Part shown: positions 18,069 through 29,900 of the stretch, one piece after another
Layout of the letters: each line of letters begins with the position of its first letter
Numbering within the stretch: the first letter of the stretch is position 1
DNA from: Enterococcus faecalis_A
GTDB taxonomy: Bacteria; Bacillota; Bacilli; Lactobacillales; Enterococcaceae
Reading direction: 5' to 3'
DNA: 64,000 nucleotides
NCBI GenBank assembly: GCA_051295955.1
Contig: JBPDWA010000001.1
Coordinates: forward strand, 372,001 to 436,000
The notes under the pieces: generated by a model
What the model saw: the letters and a program-made list of their open reading frames with translations, nothing else
What the model was told of the DNA's origin: nothing
The model's database searches: none
Made by a program: the position numbers and the translations under genes

Positions 18069-18524
18069 ATGAAAATCGTGATCAATAAAATCTTAGAAAA
18101 ACTAGATATTAAGGAATCAGTAGTATTTAACATTTTTGAAGTGACACCTTCAATAGAAAAAGCAATCAGCTTTTTAAAGGATACTAATTACACGATTGTT
18201 GCACAAAACATTGATTCAGAGGAATTTATTCAATTAAAAATTTCGGATATTCTATATTTAGAGTATTTGGAGCGAGAAATATTTTTATATACAAAAAGTA
18301 GCACACTAATAACTAAGGATTCTCTTTCAAATTTTTGTAAAATCTTACCGAATGAATTTGTGCAAATTTCGAAGAGTACAGTTGTAAATTCTTTGTATAT
18401 CAAAGCTTTTATTGCACAAAAAAATGGGAATTTAGCTTTGGAAATAGTGGGAAATGAAAAATTGATTGTCAGCAGACGTTACGCAGTTCATGTAAAAAAA
18501 ACATTACAAAACATTAGTAATTAG
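18069..18524 (+). CDS. LytTR-family DNA-binding regulator
   Basis: A 151-aa protein whose second half is a LytTR domain. The readable part runs from IKISDILYLEYLEREIFLYT through LSNFCKILPNEFVQISKSTVVNSLYI to the end (beta-type DNA binding domain; I-x-F-x-x-R/K-S-x-x-V-N pattern). It lacks a receiver domain, so it is not a two-component regulator. The gene order LytTR plus a small DUF3021 membrane protein is a known class of self-contained regulatory pair, in which the membrane partner restrains the regulator. It stands at the head of the biosynthetic island, so it is the best candidate for the cluster regulator. AAGGAG is 10 nt before the ATG. Confidence 0.87.
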   Translation: MKIVINKILEKLDIKESVVFNIFEVTPSIEKAISFLKDTNYTIVAQNIDSEEFIQLKISDILYLEYLEREIFLYTKSSTLITKDSLSNFCKILPNEFVQISKSTVVNSLYIKAFIAQKNGNLALEIVGNEKLIVSRRYAVHVKKTLQNISN

Positions 18525-18560
18525 ACCGCTTATGTATTTAAAATGACCGCTTGTGTATTT
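18524..18560 (+). promoter_or_regulatory. Direct-repeat operator for the LytTR regulator
   Basis: GACCGCTTATGTATTT (18524-18539) and GACCGCTTGTGTATTT (18545-18560) are identical at 15 of 16 positions and repeat every 21 bp, two turns of the helix. LytTR proteins bind paired direct repeats with this spacing. The second copy ends 5 nt before a weak -35, the normal place for an activator site. The first copy overlaps the stop codon of the regulator gene. Confidence 0.8.
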
Positions 18561-18565
18561 GAATA

Positions 18566-18594
18566 TGTACTCATAGTACAAAGTGAGGTAGTAT
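18566..18594 (+). promoter_or_regulatory. Weak promoter driven by the direct repeats
   Basis: TGTACT (18566-18571) and TAGTAT (18589-18594) with a 17-nt spacer. The poor -35 fits dependence on the LytTR activator. TGTACT also forms a 6-bp inverted repeat with AGTACA (18575-18580). This is the likely start of the island transcript. Confidence 0.55.
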
Positions 18595-18672
18595 GCACTT
18601 AGTTGATCCATGATACTTAACTAGTTGTCTGCCACCTAAAAAGTTCTAAAGAAAATAATGGAGGATATAAAA

Positions 18673-19059
18673 ATGGAATGGCGTTCAAAAATAGCATCAG
18701 GTTTAGGTACAGGATCATTTATTTATTTAGCTCTTATTTTTTTCAATGGTTCAACGACTGTGACCAGTAAAACGATCACAATGGTTTTTTTAATTTCAAT
18801 ATTTACAGGAGTTACGTCCAGCATTTTCGAGGTTGAAAAATTCAGCTTCTTGATTTCTTTGTTGATTCATTATGTTGCAACCACTATTTTTATCTGTATT
18901 TTGTTTATTACAGATTATAGTATCCAAAGTCTCACTAATCTAATTTTAAGTATAGCATTTGTCTATTTTGTTACATACATTGTTGTAATCTTCCAGAATA
19001 GATTAATTGCCAGAGATTTAAACAACTATTTAAAAAAAATTAAGAGAGATAAATCATAA
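18673..19059 (+). CDS. DUF3021-family membrane protein, partner of the LytTR regulator
   Basis: A 128-aa protein with four hydrophobic helices and a basic C-terminal tail (RLIARDLNNYLKKIKRDK), which is the DUF3021 layout. In other Firmicutes such proteins are encoded beside LytTR regulators and hold them inactive at the membrane. GGAGG at 18660-18664 is 8 nt before the ATG at 18673. An ATG at 18658 overlaps that ribosome site and cannot be the start. It lies downstream of the direct-repeat operator, so the regulator probably controls its own partner. Confidence 0.82.
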   Translation: MEWRSKIASGLGTGSFIYLALIFFNGSTTVTSKTITMVFLISIFTGVTSSIFEVEKFSFLISLLIHYVATTIFICILFITDYSIQSLTNLILSIAFVYFVTYIVVIFQNRLIARDLNNYLKKIKRDKS

Positions 19060-19086
19060 TGCACTAGATATGATAGGGGGAAAACG

Positions 19087-19938
19087 ATGTTAAAAATTAA
19101 AGATCTTCAAGTTAAGTATAAAGATTTTACTGCATTGAATATTCATGGTGAAATAAATATTAAAAAAAATGAAATTGTTGGTATTATAGGTGCTAATGGT
19201 GCGGGGAAATCAACATTGATAAAAGCTCTTACGAATCAAGTAGCTTATACAGGATATATAGAAAAGCCAAAAAGTATAGCTGTTCATATGCAAGAAAATC
19301 CATATCCAAATATTTTAACTTGCCAAACGATTATGGAAGGGTTGTTGAAAACCACACTAAAAAAAGATGAAAAGTTAAGGGGATTGATTGATTTTTTTAA
19401 TTTTCAAAGTTTGCTAAAGAAAAAAGTAACGCAATTATCTGGGGGGCAAAAGCAAAGATTAACACTAATAATGGTTTTATATCAGGATGCACCACTGACT
19501 TGTTTTGATGAAATGACAGCAGGTTTGGATTTTGAAGCACGTAGTAGATTAATGGAAAAAATTCAAGAGTGGTATTCAGGGAAAAATGCCACACTATTAT
19601 TAGTAACACATTATTTCGATGAAATTGAAAAATTGGCCAATAAGTTACTAATTATTGATAAAGGTTGCTTGGTCGATTTTGGGGGAACTGGGGAGTTATT
19701 TAAAAAATATATTGGTTACTCAACAGTTATTGTTGAAGGAGACGAAGAGAAGCTCGATCTTCCAACAGGAATCCAAATTGTCAGTGATAAAGGGAAGCAG
19801 GCTTTCTCTTTTGCCAATAAAATGGAAGAAGAAGAAGGAATTAAAGTATTAGCTAGCTTAGGTAAAAAATTCTCCATTTCAAATGACAATATTGAACTTA
19901 TCTATTTGAATGCTATTAGTCAAAGTAAAAAATGTTAG
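19087..19938 (+). CDS. ABC transporter ATPase subunit
   Basis: Cytoplasmic nucleotide-binding subunit (283 aa) with Walker A GANGAGKSTL (near residue 36), Q-loop at HMQENPYP, signature LSGGQKQRL, Walker B LTCFDEMTAGLD and switch histidine in LVTHYFDEIEK. The C-terminal 70 residues form an extension of the kind seen in drug and bacteriocin immunity ABC proteins. It pairs with the membrane protein encoded 10 nt downstream. In this setting it may pump out or protect against the cluster product, or help sense it. Substrate unknown. Confidence 0.88.
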   Translation: MLKIKDLQVKYKDFTALNIHGEINIKKNEIVGIIGANGAGKSTLIKALTNQVAYTGYIEKPKSIAVHMQENPYPNILTCQTIMEGLLKTTLKKDEKLRGLIDFFNFQSLLKKKVTQLSGGQKQRLTLIMVLYQDAPLTCFDEMTAGLDFEARSRLMEKIQEWYSGKNATLLLVTHYFDEIEKLANKLLIIDKGCLVDFGGTGELFKKYIGYSTVIVEGDEEKLDLPTGIQIVSDKGKQAFSFANKMEEEEGIKVLASLGKKFSISNDNIELIYLNAISQSKKC

Positions 19939-19948
19939 GAGAATTAAG

Positions 19949-20698
19949 ATGAAACATTATATCAAATTTGAATTGAAAAATACATTTGGATACAGCATAG
20001 GAATGATCGTCGGAGGAATATTACCATTAGTTTTAGCTATCGGCGGTTATCATGCTTCCAATGATGCAGAGCGAAATAAAGTACTTTCAGAGACAATTTT
20101 TTCCATGTGTCTACCGATGATACCTTTGGGTTTAGTTATGTTGCCTTTTACAATAGCTTTTGCTAAAGACATTGGAGATGGAATTTCTACACGATTTTCT
20201 TTATTTGGTTATACAAAGCTGAAACAAATGTTTGCAAAATTTATTTCAATCCTTTTCTTAGTCAGTGGGATTTGTGTCATTTATTTTCTGGTGCTACAAA
20301 TTGTTCTTCCTTTACCTGTTCCTAGTAAAGACGCAGTAGTTTTAATGATTTGCGGGATTTTAATATTAACTATTTCCTTTTATTTTTTAGCTTTCACCAT
20401 TGCGTGGTTTTTTAAAGGATTCAATGCTGTTCAAGGGATTGCTATGGTAGCATATTTTGGAATTGGGATTATTACAGGTACAATGGGTGGTTTTAATTTT
20501 ACCGGAGTAATGAAAAAAATATCAGATTTTGTTCCTTTTAACTCTTTTAGAACAGAGCTGGCAAATAATTGGACTACCACAAGCTTTGACATGTCTAATG
20601 TCTTAATTCGCTTAATTGTTTTTATGATTTTTACCGTTTTATTATTTTGTATCGCCAATATTCATTTAATTCCAAAAAAAATTTTGAGGAAGTCTTAA
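19949..20698 (+). CDS. ABC transporter permease, ABC-2 type
   Basis: A 249-aa membrane protein with about six hydrophobic segments, encoded directly after the ATPase. It has no signature beyond the general ABC-2 shape. TAGGAGA ends just before the ATG at 19949; an earlier ATG at 19910 lies within the ATPase gene and has no ribosome site. It presumably forms a dimeric exporter with the 19087-19938 product. Its place between the regulator pair and the NRPS suggests self-resistance or signalling. Confidence 0.82.
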   Translation: MKHYIKFELKNTFGYSIGMIVGGILPLVLAIGGYHASNDAERNKVLSETIFSMCLPMIPLGLVMLPFTIAFAKDIGDGISTRFSLFGYTKLKQMFAKFISILFLVSGICVIYFLVLQIVLPLPVPSKDAVVLMICGILILTISFYFLAFTIAWFFKGFNAVQGIAMVAYFGIGIITGTMGGFNFTGVMKKISDFVPFNSFRTELANNWTTTSFDMSNVLIRLIVFMIFTVLLFCIANIHLIPKKILRKS

Positions 20699-20699
20699 A

Positions 20700-20846
20700 A
20701 TGAAGGAGAACTCACATATCACCTATAGCATTTTATATCTTGTACTAGCTGTTTTAACCTATTTTATTAATATGCAAATTGCCACATTTATCTTTGGTGG
20801 ATTATGTTTAAATTCGGTTAGATTGTATTTTAGAGATAGAAACTAA
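20700..20846 (+). CDS. 48-aa membrane peptide
   Basis: ATG at 20700, two nt after the permease stop codon, opens a 48-codon frame ending TAA at 20844-20846. The peptide begins MKENSHITYSILYLVL, has a hydrophobic core of about 30 residues (one or two helices) and ends in a basic RLYFRDRN. AGGAAG before it gives a plausible ribosome site and the spacing implies translational coupling. Possibly a small subunit or regulator of the ABC transporter. No family recognised. Confidence 0.65.
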   Translation: MKENSHITYSILYLVLAVLTYFINMQIATFIFGGLCLNSVRLYFRDRN

Positions 20847-20950
20847 GAACCATAATTCTCTGTTAGAAAATTTAGAAATATCAAGATGGATTTAACGGAC
20901 AGAATAATTAGACTTTTTAAAGCTAATTTTTTATGGAAGGTGAAATGAAA

Positions 20951-23900
20951 ATGAAAACACAAAATGAAAAAAATGCGCAGGCTGAAAATAATTTTAAAAC
21001 ACTTGTATCTCGCTTTGAACATATTTGTTCGTTACACCCTGATGAAGTAGCCATCACTTTTAAACACAAAAAATTAACATACAGATCCTTGAATGCTAAA
21101 GCTAACAGAGTGGCGAACACTTTGTTAGCTAAAGGAATAAAAGAAGAAGATAAGATTCCTATTTTACTTGACAGATCTGAAAAGATAATCATTTCAATTT
21201 TGGGAATCTTAAAGGCAGGTGCTGCTTTTGTTCCACTTTCAAAAGAATATCCCGAAGAAAGGATCCAATACATAGTAAGCAAAGTGGCAGCCCCACTAGT
21301 TATTGATGATTTGTTTTGGACAGAAAAGCTCAGTAATTCAGAGACAAATCCTGTAGCGGAAATTACAGGTCATAGTCTGGCCTATATAATTTTTACTTCA
21401 GGAACAACAGGTAAGCCAAAAGGGGTAATGATAGAACACCAGAGTATCATAAATTCAGTCAAAGCTCATGCGGAAGTACTCAATATTCAAAATGGGGGAA
21501 AAAAGTACCTTCAATATGCAAACTTTGTTTTTGATGCTTCTGTCATTGAGATTTTCCCAACATTGTTGTATGGAAATGAATTAGTTATTACCCCAAGTGA
21601 GCTACGTTTAGATATTTACAAGCTTTCTGAGTATATCAAAAATAATCGGATTCATTGTGCTATTATTCCACCGGCAATGTTAGATACAGATACTTTACTT
21701 CCCTTAAACTTTCTAATGGTAGCAGGGGAAGCTTCAAATACGGAAATTTTGGATAAGTATACTAAAAATAATGTTCACATAATTAATGGATATGGTCCTA
21801 CTGAACTAGCTGTATCTGTGTCTCTGCACGAATATAGACTTGGAGATACAGCGACCAATATTGGAAAACCACAGGCTGGAGTTGAATTCTATAATTTAAA
21901 TTCAACGGGACAATTGGTTAAAACTGGAGAAATTGGTGAACTTGTTGTCAGTGGAGTACAGGTTGCAAGAGGTTATATTGGTGAAGCAACTCTTACAGAA
22001 GAAAAATTTATCAAAAATGACTTTTGTAAAGGTAAAGCATATAAAACTGGTGATTTAGTTAAAAGGAACGAAGATGGTACCTATGAATTTATGGGAAGAA
22101 ATGATTTTCAAGTTAAGGTTAGGGGATATCGGATTGAATTAAATGAAGTAGAAGCTAGGATACAGGAACTAAGTGAGGTAAAAAAAGTTGTCTGCAATAC
22201 CTACAAGAATAGCTTGATCGCTTATTATGTAAGCGATACCCCGCTTTCAGTAATTTATTTAAAAAATGAATTAAAGAACAAGCTGCCTAAATATATGATA
22301 CCGGACTTTTTTAAACATTTAAACCAATTACCTATGACAATTAATGGAAAAGTTGATAAGCGACAGCTACCGCTTCCAAAAGATTTGGATGAAACTATTG
22401 AATATTCAGTAACTGATACCGAAAGTCTTGTTAAATCTGTGGTTGAAGAAACTCTTGGGCTTAATAATCTTTCGCCGGAAACAAATTTGTTTGAAGTAGG
22501 CATGAATTCATTATCTGCAATGAAAGCGGCCAAAAAGTTAAAATTACCTTCAGATACATTATTTGAAGAAAAAACGATTAAAAATATCGCTGAGGTGAAA
22601 GAAAAAGGGGATGATTGTTCTAAGATTTTACCAAGGACAAAAAAGACTGAAGAAATGTCTTATGCCCAAGAGCGACTGTGGTTTTTGAATTGTTTAAATA
22701 CTGAAACTTCTGCTTATAATATCCCAATTATTATTACTTTATGTACAAAAATAGATATTGAAAAACTTATTTCATCCATTAGTGTTGTAGTAAATAGACA
22801 CGATGTTCTTAGAACGATGTTTATAGACGACAAGCCTGTAATATCCAACAAAAATATTGAAGTAACTCAAGTTCCTATAAACAACAGAACATTTTTTCTG
22901 AAACCATTTGACCTTGTTGAAGAAATTCCGATTCGAGTGAATATTCATTCAAATAAATTAATGATTTGTATTCATCATATCGCCTTTGATGGTTGGTCTT
23001 TAGATATATTTATTAATGAACTGTTAAATGCATACAATAATCACCGTATGCACACTATGGAAATTCAATATTCGGATTTTGCTGTGTGGCAAAAAAAATT
23101 CATTAACAGTGGTATTTTAGATAGACAATTGCCCTATTGGCGCAAACACTTAACTAATTATGAAGAGTTAAATTTACCTCATGATTTTGATAGACCAGAA
23201 TATTTTTCGGGTAAAGGAGATACCGTTACAATCAGGCTTGAGCAGGAAGTCATGAGGGAAATTGAAAACAGCGCTAAAAATAATGCAACGACTCCTTTTA
23301 CGGTTTTACTAAGTGCTTATTTTATTACACTTGCATCCTTTTCAAATCAGTCGGATATAGTAGTTGGTTCGCCATTTTCAAATAGACACTACGCAGATAC
23401 AGACAACTTAATAGGCTTTTTTGTTAATACTTTACCAGTTAGATCCGTAATCGACTGGAATGACACTGTTGCAGACTATTTTGCAAAAATAAATGATATT
23501 CTTCTTAATCATTCCAAAAATCAGGATATTCCATTTGAAAAAATAGTAGAGGATCAAAAAATAGATTCAGGAATTTTTTCATCAAATCCCATTTTCCAAA
23601 CAACATTTGCTATTCAGGAATTTGGAAAAGTTAATGATGATTTGGAGTCAATTTTTACTTCTATTGATACTAGTTATGAACTACCGGTGTCAAGTTTTGA
23701 TCTCTCTGTAACGCTTGATAAAAGCAATTTATGTTTCAATTACTCAACGGATGTATTTAAAAAAGAAACAATTAACGCAATCGCAGAAACCTATTTAGAA
23801 ATTTTAAAACAAATAATTGATCAGAAAGAGTTACAACTTTCCAAGCTTTCCTATAAAAGTGACGCAATCCCTTTCATTAATCAGGAGATTCCTTTTGACA

Positions 23901-26900
23901 GCTTATTAGAAATGTTTGATCTTCAAGTGAAAAATAAGCCTCAAGAAATTGCAGTCATCTCGGGGGAAAAACAACTAACTTATGAACAATTAGATCAACA
24001 AGCAAATCAGGTTGCGCACCTTTTAGATCAAAATTACAATATTGGAATAGGTGATATTATTCCGATATTATTTGGAAAATCAGAGAAAGCTATAATTGCA
24101 ATTCTTGGAATAATGAAAACAGGTGCAGCATTTTGTGCATTAGATTTATCTTTTCCTCAGCAAAGAATTGATTCTATTTGCCAACTTACAAAAGCTAAAT
24201 TAATTGTAACTGAAAAAACAATTGATGAAGCAGATCTATTTTCATTTCGTTTTTTGAGACCAAGTATAAGTAGTGAAAATTTAGCTTATTTAATTTTTAC
24301 ATCGGGAACAACCGGTAATCCAAAAGGAGTTATGGTAAATCAAAAGGCAATAGTGAACACAATTTATTCTCAAGCCAAAACATTTGGAATTAGTGAAGGC
24401 GATAACACCTACTTACAATATGCAAATTATATATTTGATGCTTCCGTAATGGAAATATTTTCGGCCTTATGTTTTGGAAATAGGTTAGCTATTTTACCGG
24501 AAAAAGCTCGTTTAAGTTTAGAGCTGATAGCAAAATTTATTCTAAAAGAAAAAGTAAACATCGCTATTTTACCACCAGTTATTCTAAATACTGATATATT
24601 GCTTCCTTTAGATACCTTAATTGTAGGTGGAGATAAGACACGCCAGCCAGTCATTGATTTCTATTTAAAAGCTGGAATCAAAGTTTTTAATGCATATGGT
24701 CCAACAGAAGCTTCTGTGAGCACAACATTACATGAATATGCAGCTGGGGATAGTGCTACAATGATTGGAACCCCTCAATTAAATACCAGTGTTTATGTTT
24801 TAGATGAGTTTCTTCGAATGGTGCCTAAAGGCGGAATCGGTGAGCTTTATATAGGCGGCCCGCAATTAGCTACAGGCTATTACCATAATAAAATACAGAC
24901 ACAAGAGCGATTTATTAAATCTAACTATGGAAGAATTTATCGGACGGGAGATATTGTGAGATATATGCCGTCAAAGGATTTAAAATACGTAGGAAGAAAT
25001 GACTTTCAAATTAAAATTAGAGGGAATAGAGTTGAAATTGAAGCTATTGAGGCTAAATTGCTTCAATTTGACGGGATAAAAGCTACAGTAGTAATTTTTA
25101 AAGATGAGTTATTAGTTGCTTATTATGTTGCAGATAGCTATTTGAATAAAAATAAAATAAGAGAACATTTGAGCCAAAAGTTACCTAGTTACATGTTACC
25201 ACATTATTATGAACAATTAGATCAGTTACCGTTGACCAATAGTGGTAAAGTAGATCGAAATATGCTTCCGAAAATTAAAAAAGAACGAGCTAATCAAGTT
25301 TTTAGAACTCCTAAAAATCAATTAGAAGTTAAAATAAGAGAAGCGTTTGCTAGTGCCTTGCACAGTAAACAAGAAGAAATTTCTACAGATGATAACTTTT
25401 TCCATATCGGTGGAGATTCTATTAAGGCAATTAGTGTGTCTTCTTTACTCAAGAAAAATAATATTCATTTATCTGTTCGACAAATAATGGAAACTCCAAC
25501 AATTAGTTGTTTGTCTGAAAAAGTTAAAAACGGACAAAACTGTCCGAAAATAGAAACTATGATACAAGATGGAGTTGTAAATCAACTCCCAATTCAAGAA
25601 TGGTTCTTTGATAGAGAGTTAAAAACGCCCAATCATTTTAATCAGGCATATATTCTGCAGACAAACACAAACTATAGCAATGAACTATTACTGGAAGCCT
25701 TTAAACAGTTGGTTTATCACCATGATGCTTTGCGGAGCCAGATGAAGTATGCGAAAAAAGAATTAAAACAAGTAACGGTAGATGAGATTAATCAATCCGA
25801 GAACATTTTTGTTGAAACAATTACGCTCAATACTGCTCGTCTTAATGAAGAAAGTATTTCAAAAATTGCAAGTGAGTGTCAGGAGCAGTTAGACCTTGAA
25901 GCAGGAAGAGCTATTATAGTAAAACAATTATTGAGTGAAAATAACAGCTATCTCATTGTTACAATTCATCATCTAATGATTGACGAAGTTTCTTGGTTGA
26001 TTCTTTTAGAAGATTTATTTTATTTATTGAATAGACCAAGAACTGAATGGCTCTTACCAGCTAAATCAACCTCAGCATATGGATGGGCTGCTTACTTAAA
26101 AAATGAAGTTAAAAAAGGCATATTTGATTATGAAATTCCTTATTGGCAACAAGTTTTACAGAAACAAGAGGAAGAAGTGATTCAAAAAGTAAACAATCAA
26201 GATTTAATCTATAAAAATAGTAAAAATATTGATTTTTGTTTAAGCCGTTCTATAAGTGAAAAACTTATAACCAAAGCTAATCAAGCGTTTAACACTAAAG
26301 TTCTCGATTTATTATTGACAGCATTAAGTGCTGCCGTGAATGAAACATATTCCAAACAGACAATTTCCGTTTTACTAGAAGGACATGGTAGAAATTTCTT
26401 AGCAGATAATTTGAGTTTGGACAGAACAGTTGGTTGGTTTACAAGCTTATATCCAATCAAATTAGATAATTCTCTAAAAGGAATGAAGGAGCAAATTATT
26501 ACTACAAAGGAAGCGTTAAGAGAGATTCCTTCTGATGGGCAACATTTTCTTTCATTAGTAAAATACAGAGATGAACTAAAAATAGATTCTAAAAATTGGC
26601 AAGAAAATGCTGAAATATCATTTAATTATTTGGGAGACATTACGGCTAAAAAAACAGAAAATTATCGTATTGTACCAAAAACAATTTCAAATACAATCGG
26701 AAAGTTAAACAAAAAGTTAGCAAAAATAGAAATTAACTGTTTTGTATTAGATGGGCTCTTTAAAACCGAGGTTAATTATTCAACTGCTATTGAAGAATCA
26801 AAAGTTATTGAATTTCTTTCAGCATATAAAAAATCTCTTCAAGATATCGTTATGACTTGTTTGGCTATTGAAGGAGTAATTAAGACAAAGTCGGATTACA

Positions 26901-29900
26901 ACTGTAAAGGTCTAACAAATGAAGATTATCATTCAATTGTTCGAGAATTTCATCATGTTGATGCAATACAGAAACTAACAAAAATGCAGCTGGGAATATT
27001 TTATGATTATCTGAAAAAACCTGAATCAAACAATTACTCAGAGCAAATTACTTTTGAAATAAAAGGGGACATTTCTACTGAGAAAATAATAACTACTTTC
27101 CAACTTATTCAAAAGAACAATCAGCAATTGAGGACGAGATTTAGATATGAAGGTTTGACAGATGTTTATCAGGTAGTTGTACCGAATTGCATAGGGGAAG
27201 TTAATATTATTGAAGAAGAGGATGAAAATGAGATTTGGCGATATCTTGAAGAAGAAGCAAATCGCAGTTTCGACTTATTAAAGGATTCGCTTATTCGACT
27301 CCATTGTATTGTCAAAGATTCAAATACAAAAATTCTAGCTTTCTCTTATCACCATATCTTAATGGATGGTTGGGGAACGAATCAGCTTGTTGAACGTTTT
27401 TTTAGCATATTGGCTGGAGAGAAACTGGAAGATAATTTTGTGGACTATACAGACTACCTTGAAAGCTATTTTAAAGGTGACAAGCAAGGAGCAATCAATT
27501 ATTGGAAAAACTATTTGAGCGGTTATAAAGAGGAGACTAATGTTCCATCATTTAATCTTGGTGAAAAATCCCAAGAAGATAAAATGAGAAGAAAAAAATT
27601 TAAATTAACAACAGAATCTTTTCAATCAGTTAATTCTGCAAAGAAAAGGCTTGGCGTTAATCTTAGTGACATATTTACTAGTGTTTGGGGAATTGTATTA
27701 CAAAAGATAACAGCTACAGATGATGTTGTTTTTGGTTCCATCATTTCCGGCAGAGAAAATGAAGAAGTCGACCTGACACGTATTATTGGCTTATGTATTG
27801 AACAAATTCCAATAAGAATAATTAACAAAAACAATCGGTTTGATGAGGTTGTTCATACAGTCAATAGAGACTTCATTAATATTCCACAAAATAGTAATTT
27901 ATCTATTAGTGAGATAATGGGATTAGTAGACTGTTCAACTCCTCAACACAAGATAATAGTTGATAACTATCCACAAACTTTTAATTATTTAAAAACAGAG
28001 AATCAGGATATTTCAATAGAAATGAGAAGATCATATGAAAAGGTTGAATACGATTTTGGAATAAACTTTATTTTTGAAAATGAAAAAATCGCAGTCGAAT
28101 TTAATTACAATTTGAAGAAGTACAGTAATGAGGATATTGATAAGTTGTATGAAATTTTTAATTTGGTTTTAAAAACAGTTGTTTCTAAGCCACAAATTGA
28201 ACTAGCAAAAATTTCGATTGTTTCAGATAAAGAAAATGAATTGTTAGAGCTTTTTTCAGGAGAACCAATTTCAACGGAAGTATCACCAACCTTTTTGGAG
28301 AGATTTGAAGGCCTTGTAAAATCTCAGCCGGATTGTACAGCATTGAATGGTAAAGATTCTTTCTGGACATATAATGAATTGAATGATTACGCTGACTCTA
28401 TCGCCCATAGTCTCGAATGCAATAATGTTAAAAAAGATGATAACGTCGCTCTGCTATGTAAGAATGCAGAATTAATGTTACCAGCAATTTTAGCTGTGAT
28501 GAAAATGGGAGCTGTATTTGTTCCGCTAGATAGTAATGCACCTATTAAAAGAAATAACTGGATTATAAAGGAATCTGACTGCAAAGCGGTATTAAGTGAT
28601 TATAATGAAACCAAAATAAACCATTTACCAGTCATTGATGTTTTGTCAGTTAACAGTGAGAAATATGAAAGAATATCCACCTACGATCCTGAAAGCCTGG
28701 CCTATATCATTTATACTTCTGGGACTTCAGGAAAACCTAAAGGTGTTCAGATTAAAAATAAATCACTTTCTAATTATATTGATGGCTTGATTGAAAAAGT
28801 TGGTAAACAAGGACTTCGCTCATCCATCGTACTATCACAGTTAAATTTTGATCTTGGTTTTACTGCATTATTTGTTCCACTGTCATTTGGTGGGGAAGTG
28901 ACTGTTCTTGATAAAGAAGAGTACATTGATAGTGAGACCATCGTCTACTATATTATGAAAAATAGAGTCACCTATTTAAAAGTTACTCCAAGCTTGTTCT
29001 CTACTTTTGAATTTGAGTGTTTTTCAAAATGTCGTTCTCTTCAACTAATCTTTTTAGGGGGCGAATTACCTGATACAAAAGCCATTTTGAACTTCTTGAA
29101 GTATAATCCTCAAGTTGAATTTCTAAATCATTATGGCCCAACAGAAACGACAATCGGGTGTTTATTGAACCATATTAATATTGAAGAGCTAGAAAAAAAA
29201 TCTTCATACAATTGTATTGGAAAGCCAATTAAAAATAATAAAGTATACATTTTAGACAAGAATCACCAACAACTTCCACTAGGAATGACAGGAGAAATTT
29301 TTATTTCGGGTAAAGGCGTTGCATCAGGATATCTAAATAATTCCATGCTTACAAAAGAAAAATTCACTGAAAATCCATTTTTACCGGGAGCTAAAATGTA
29401 TGCAACTGGGGATGAAGGTCGATTTAATCAAGCTGGCTCGATAGAATTTCTTGGCAGAAAAGATTTTCAAATTAAACATTTGGGTTATCGTGTTGAGTTA
29501 ACCGAAATTGAAGAAACCTTTAAACGCTTTGAGCCTGTGATAAATGCTGCAGTAGTTCAAATAGATCGTGACAAATTAGGGGTTGCTCTTGTTCTTAAAT
29601 GCAACGAAGAATTGGAAGCTGTAAAAAAATTAGGGAATAATGAACTGCCCGAATATATGCGGCCTTCTGTATACAAACTTTTTGATAAACTGCCACTTAC
29701 TGCAAACGGGAAAAAAGATTATAAATCTATAACAAAACTTCTCTCAAAGAAAAAGTGCTTACCGAATGAAACAGATAATGTCTTATCTGAAAAAGAACAG
29801 CAAATCATTCATATTATTCGTGAAGTAATGGGCGATCCAGCAATTAAAATAGAAGATAATTTTTATGACGTTGGTGGTAATTCAATTCTTGCAATCAGAA

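Noticed and set aside
18658..18672. ATG at 18658 as start of the DUF3021 gene
   Set aside because: The GGAGG ribosome site begins inside that codon; the ATG at 18673 is correctly spaced.
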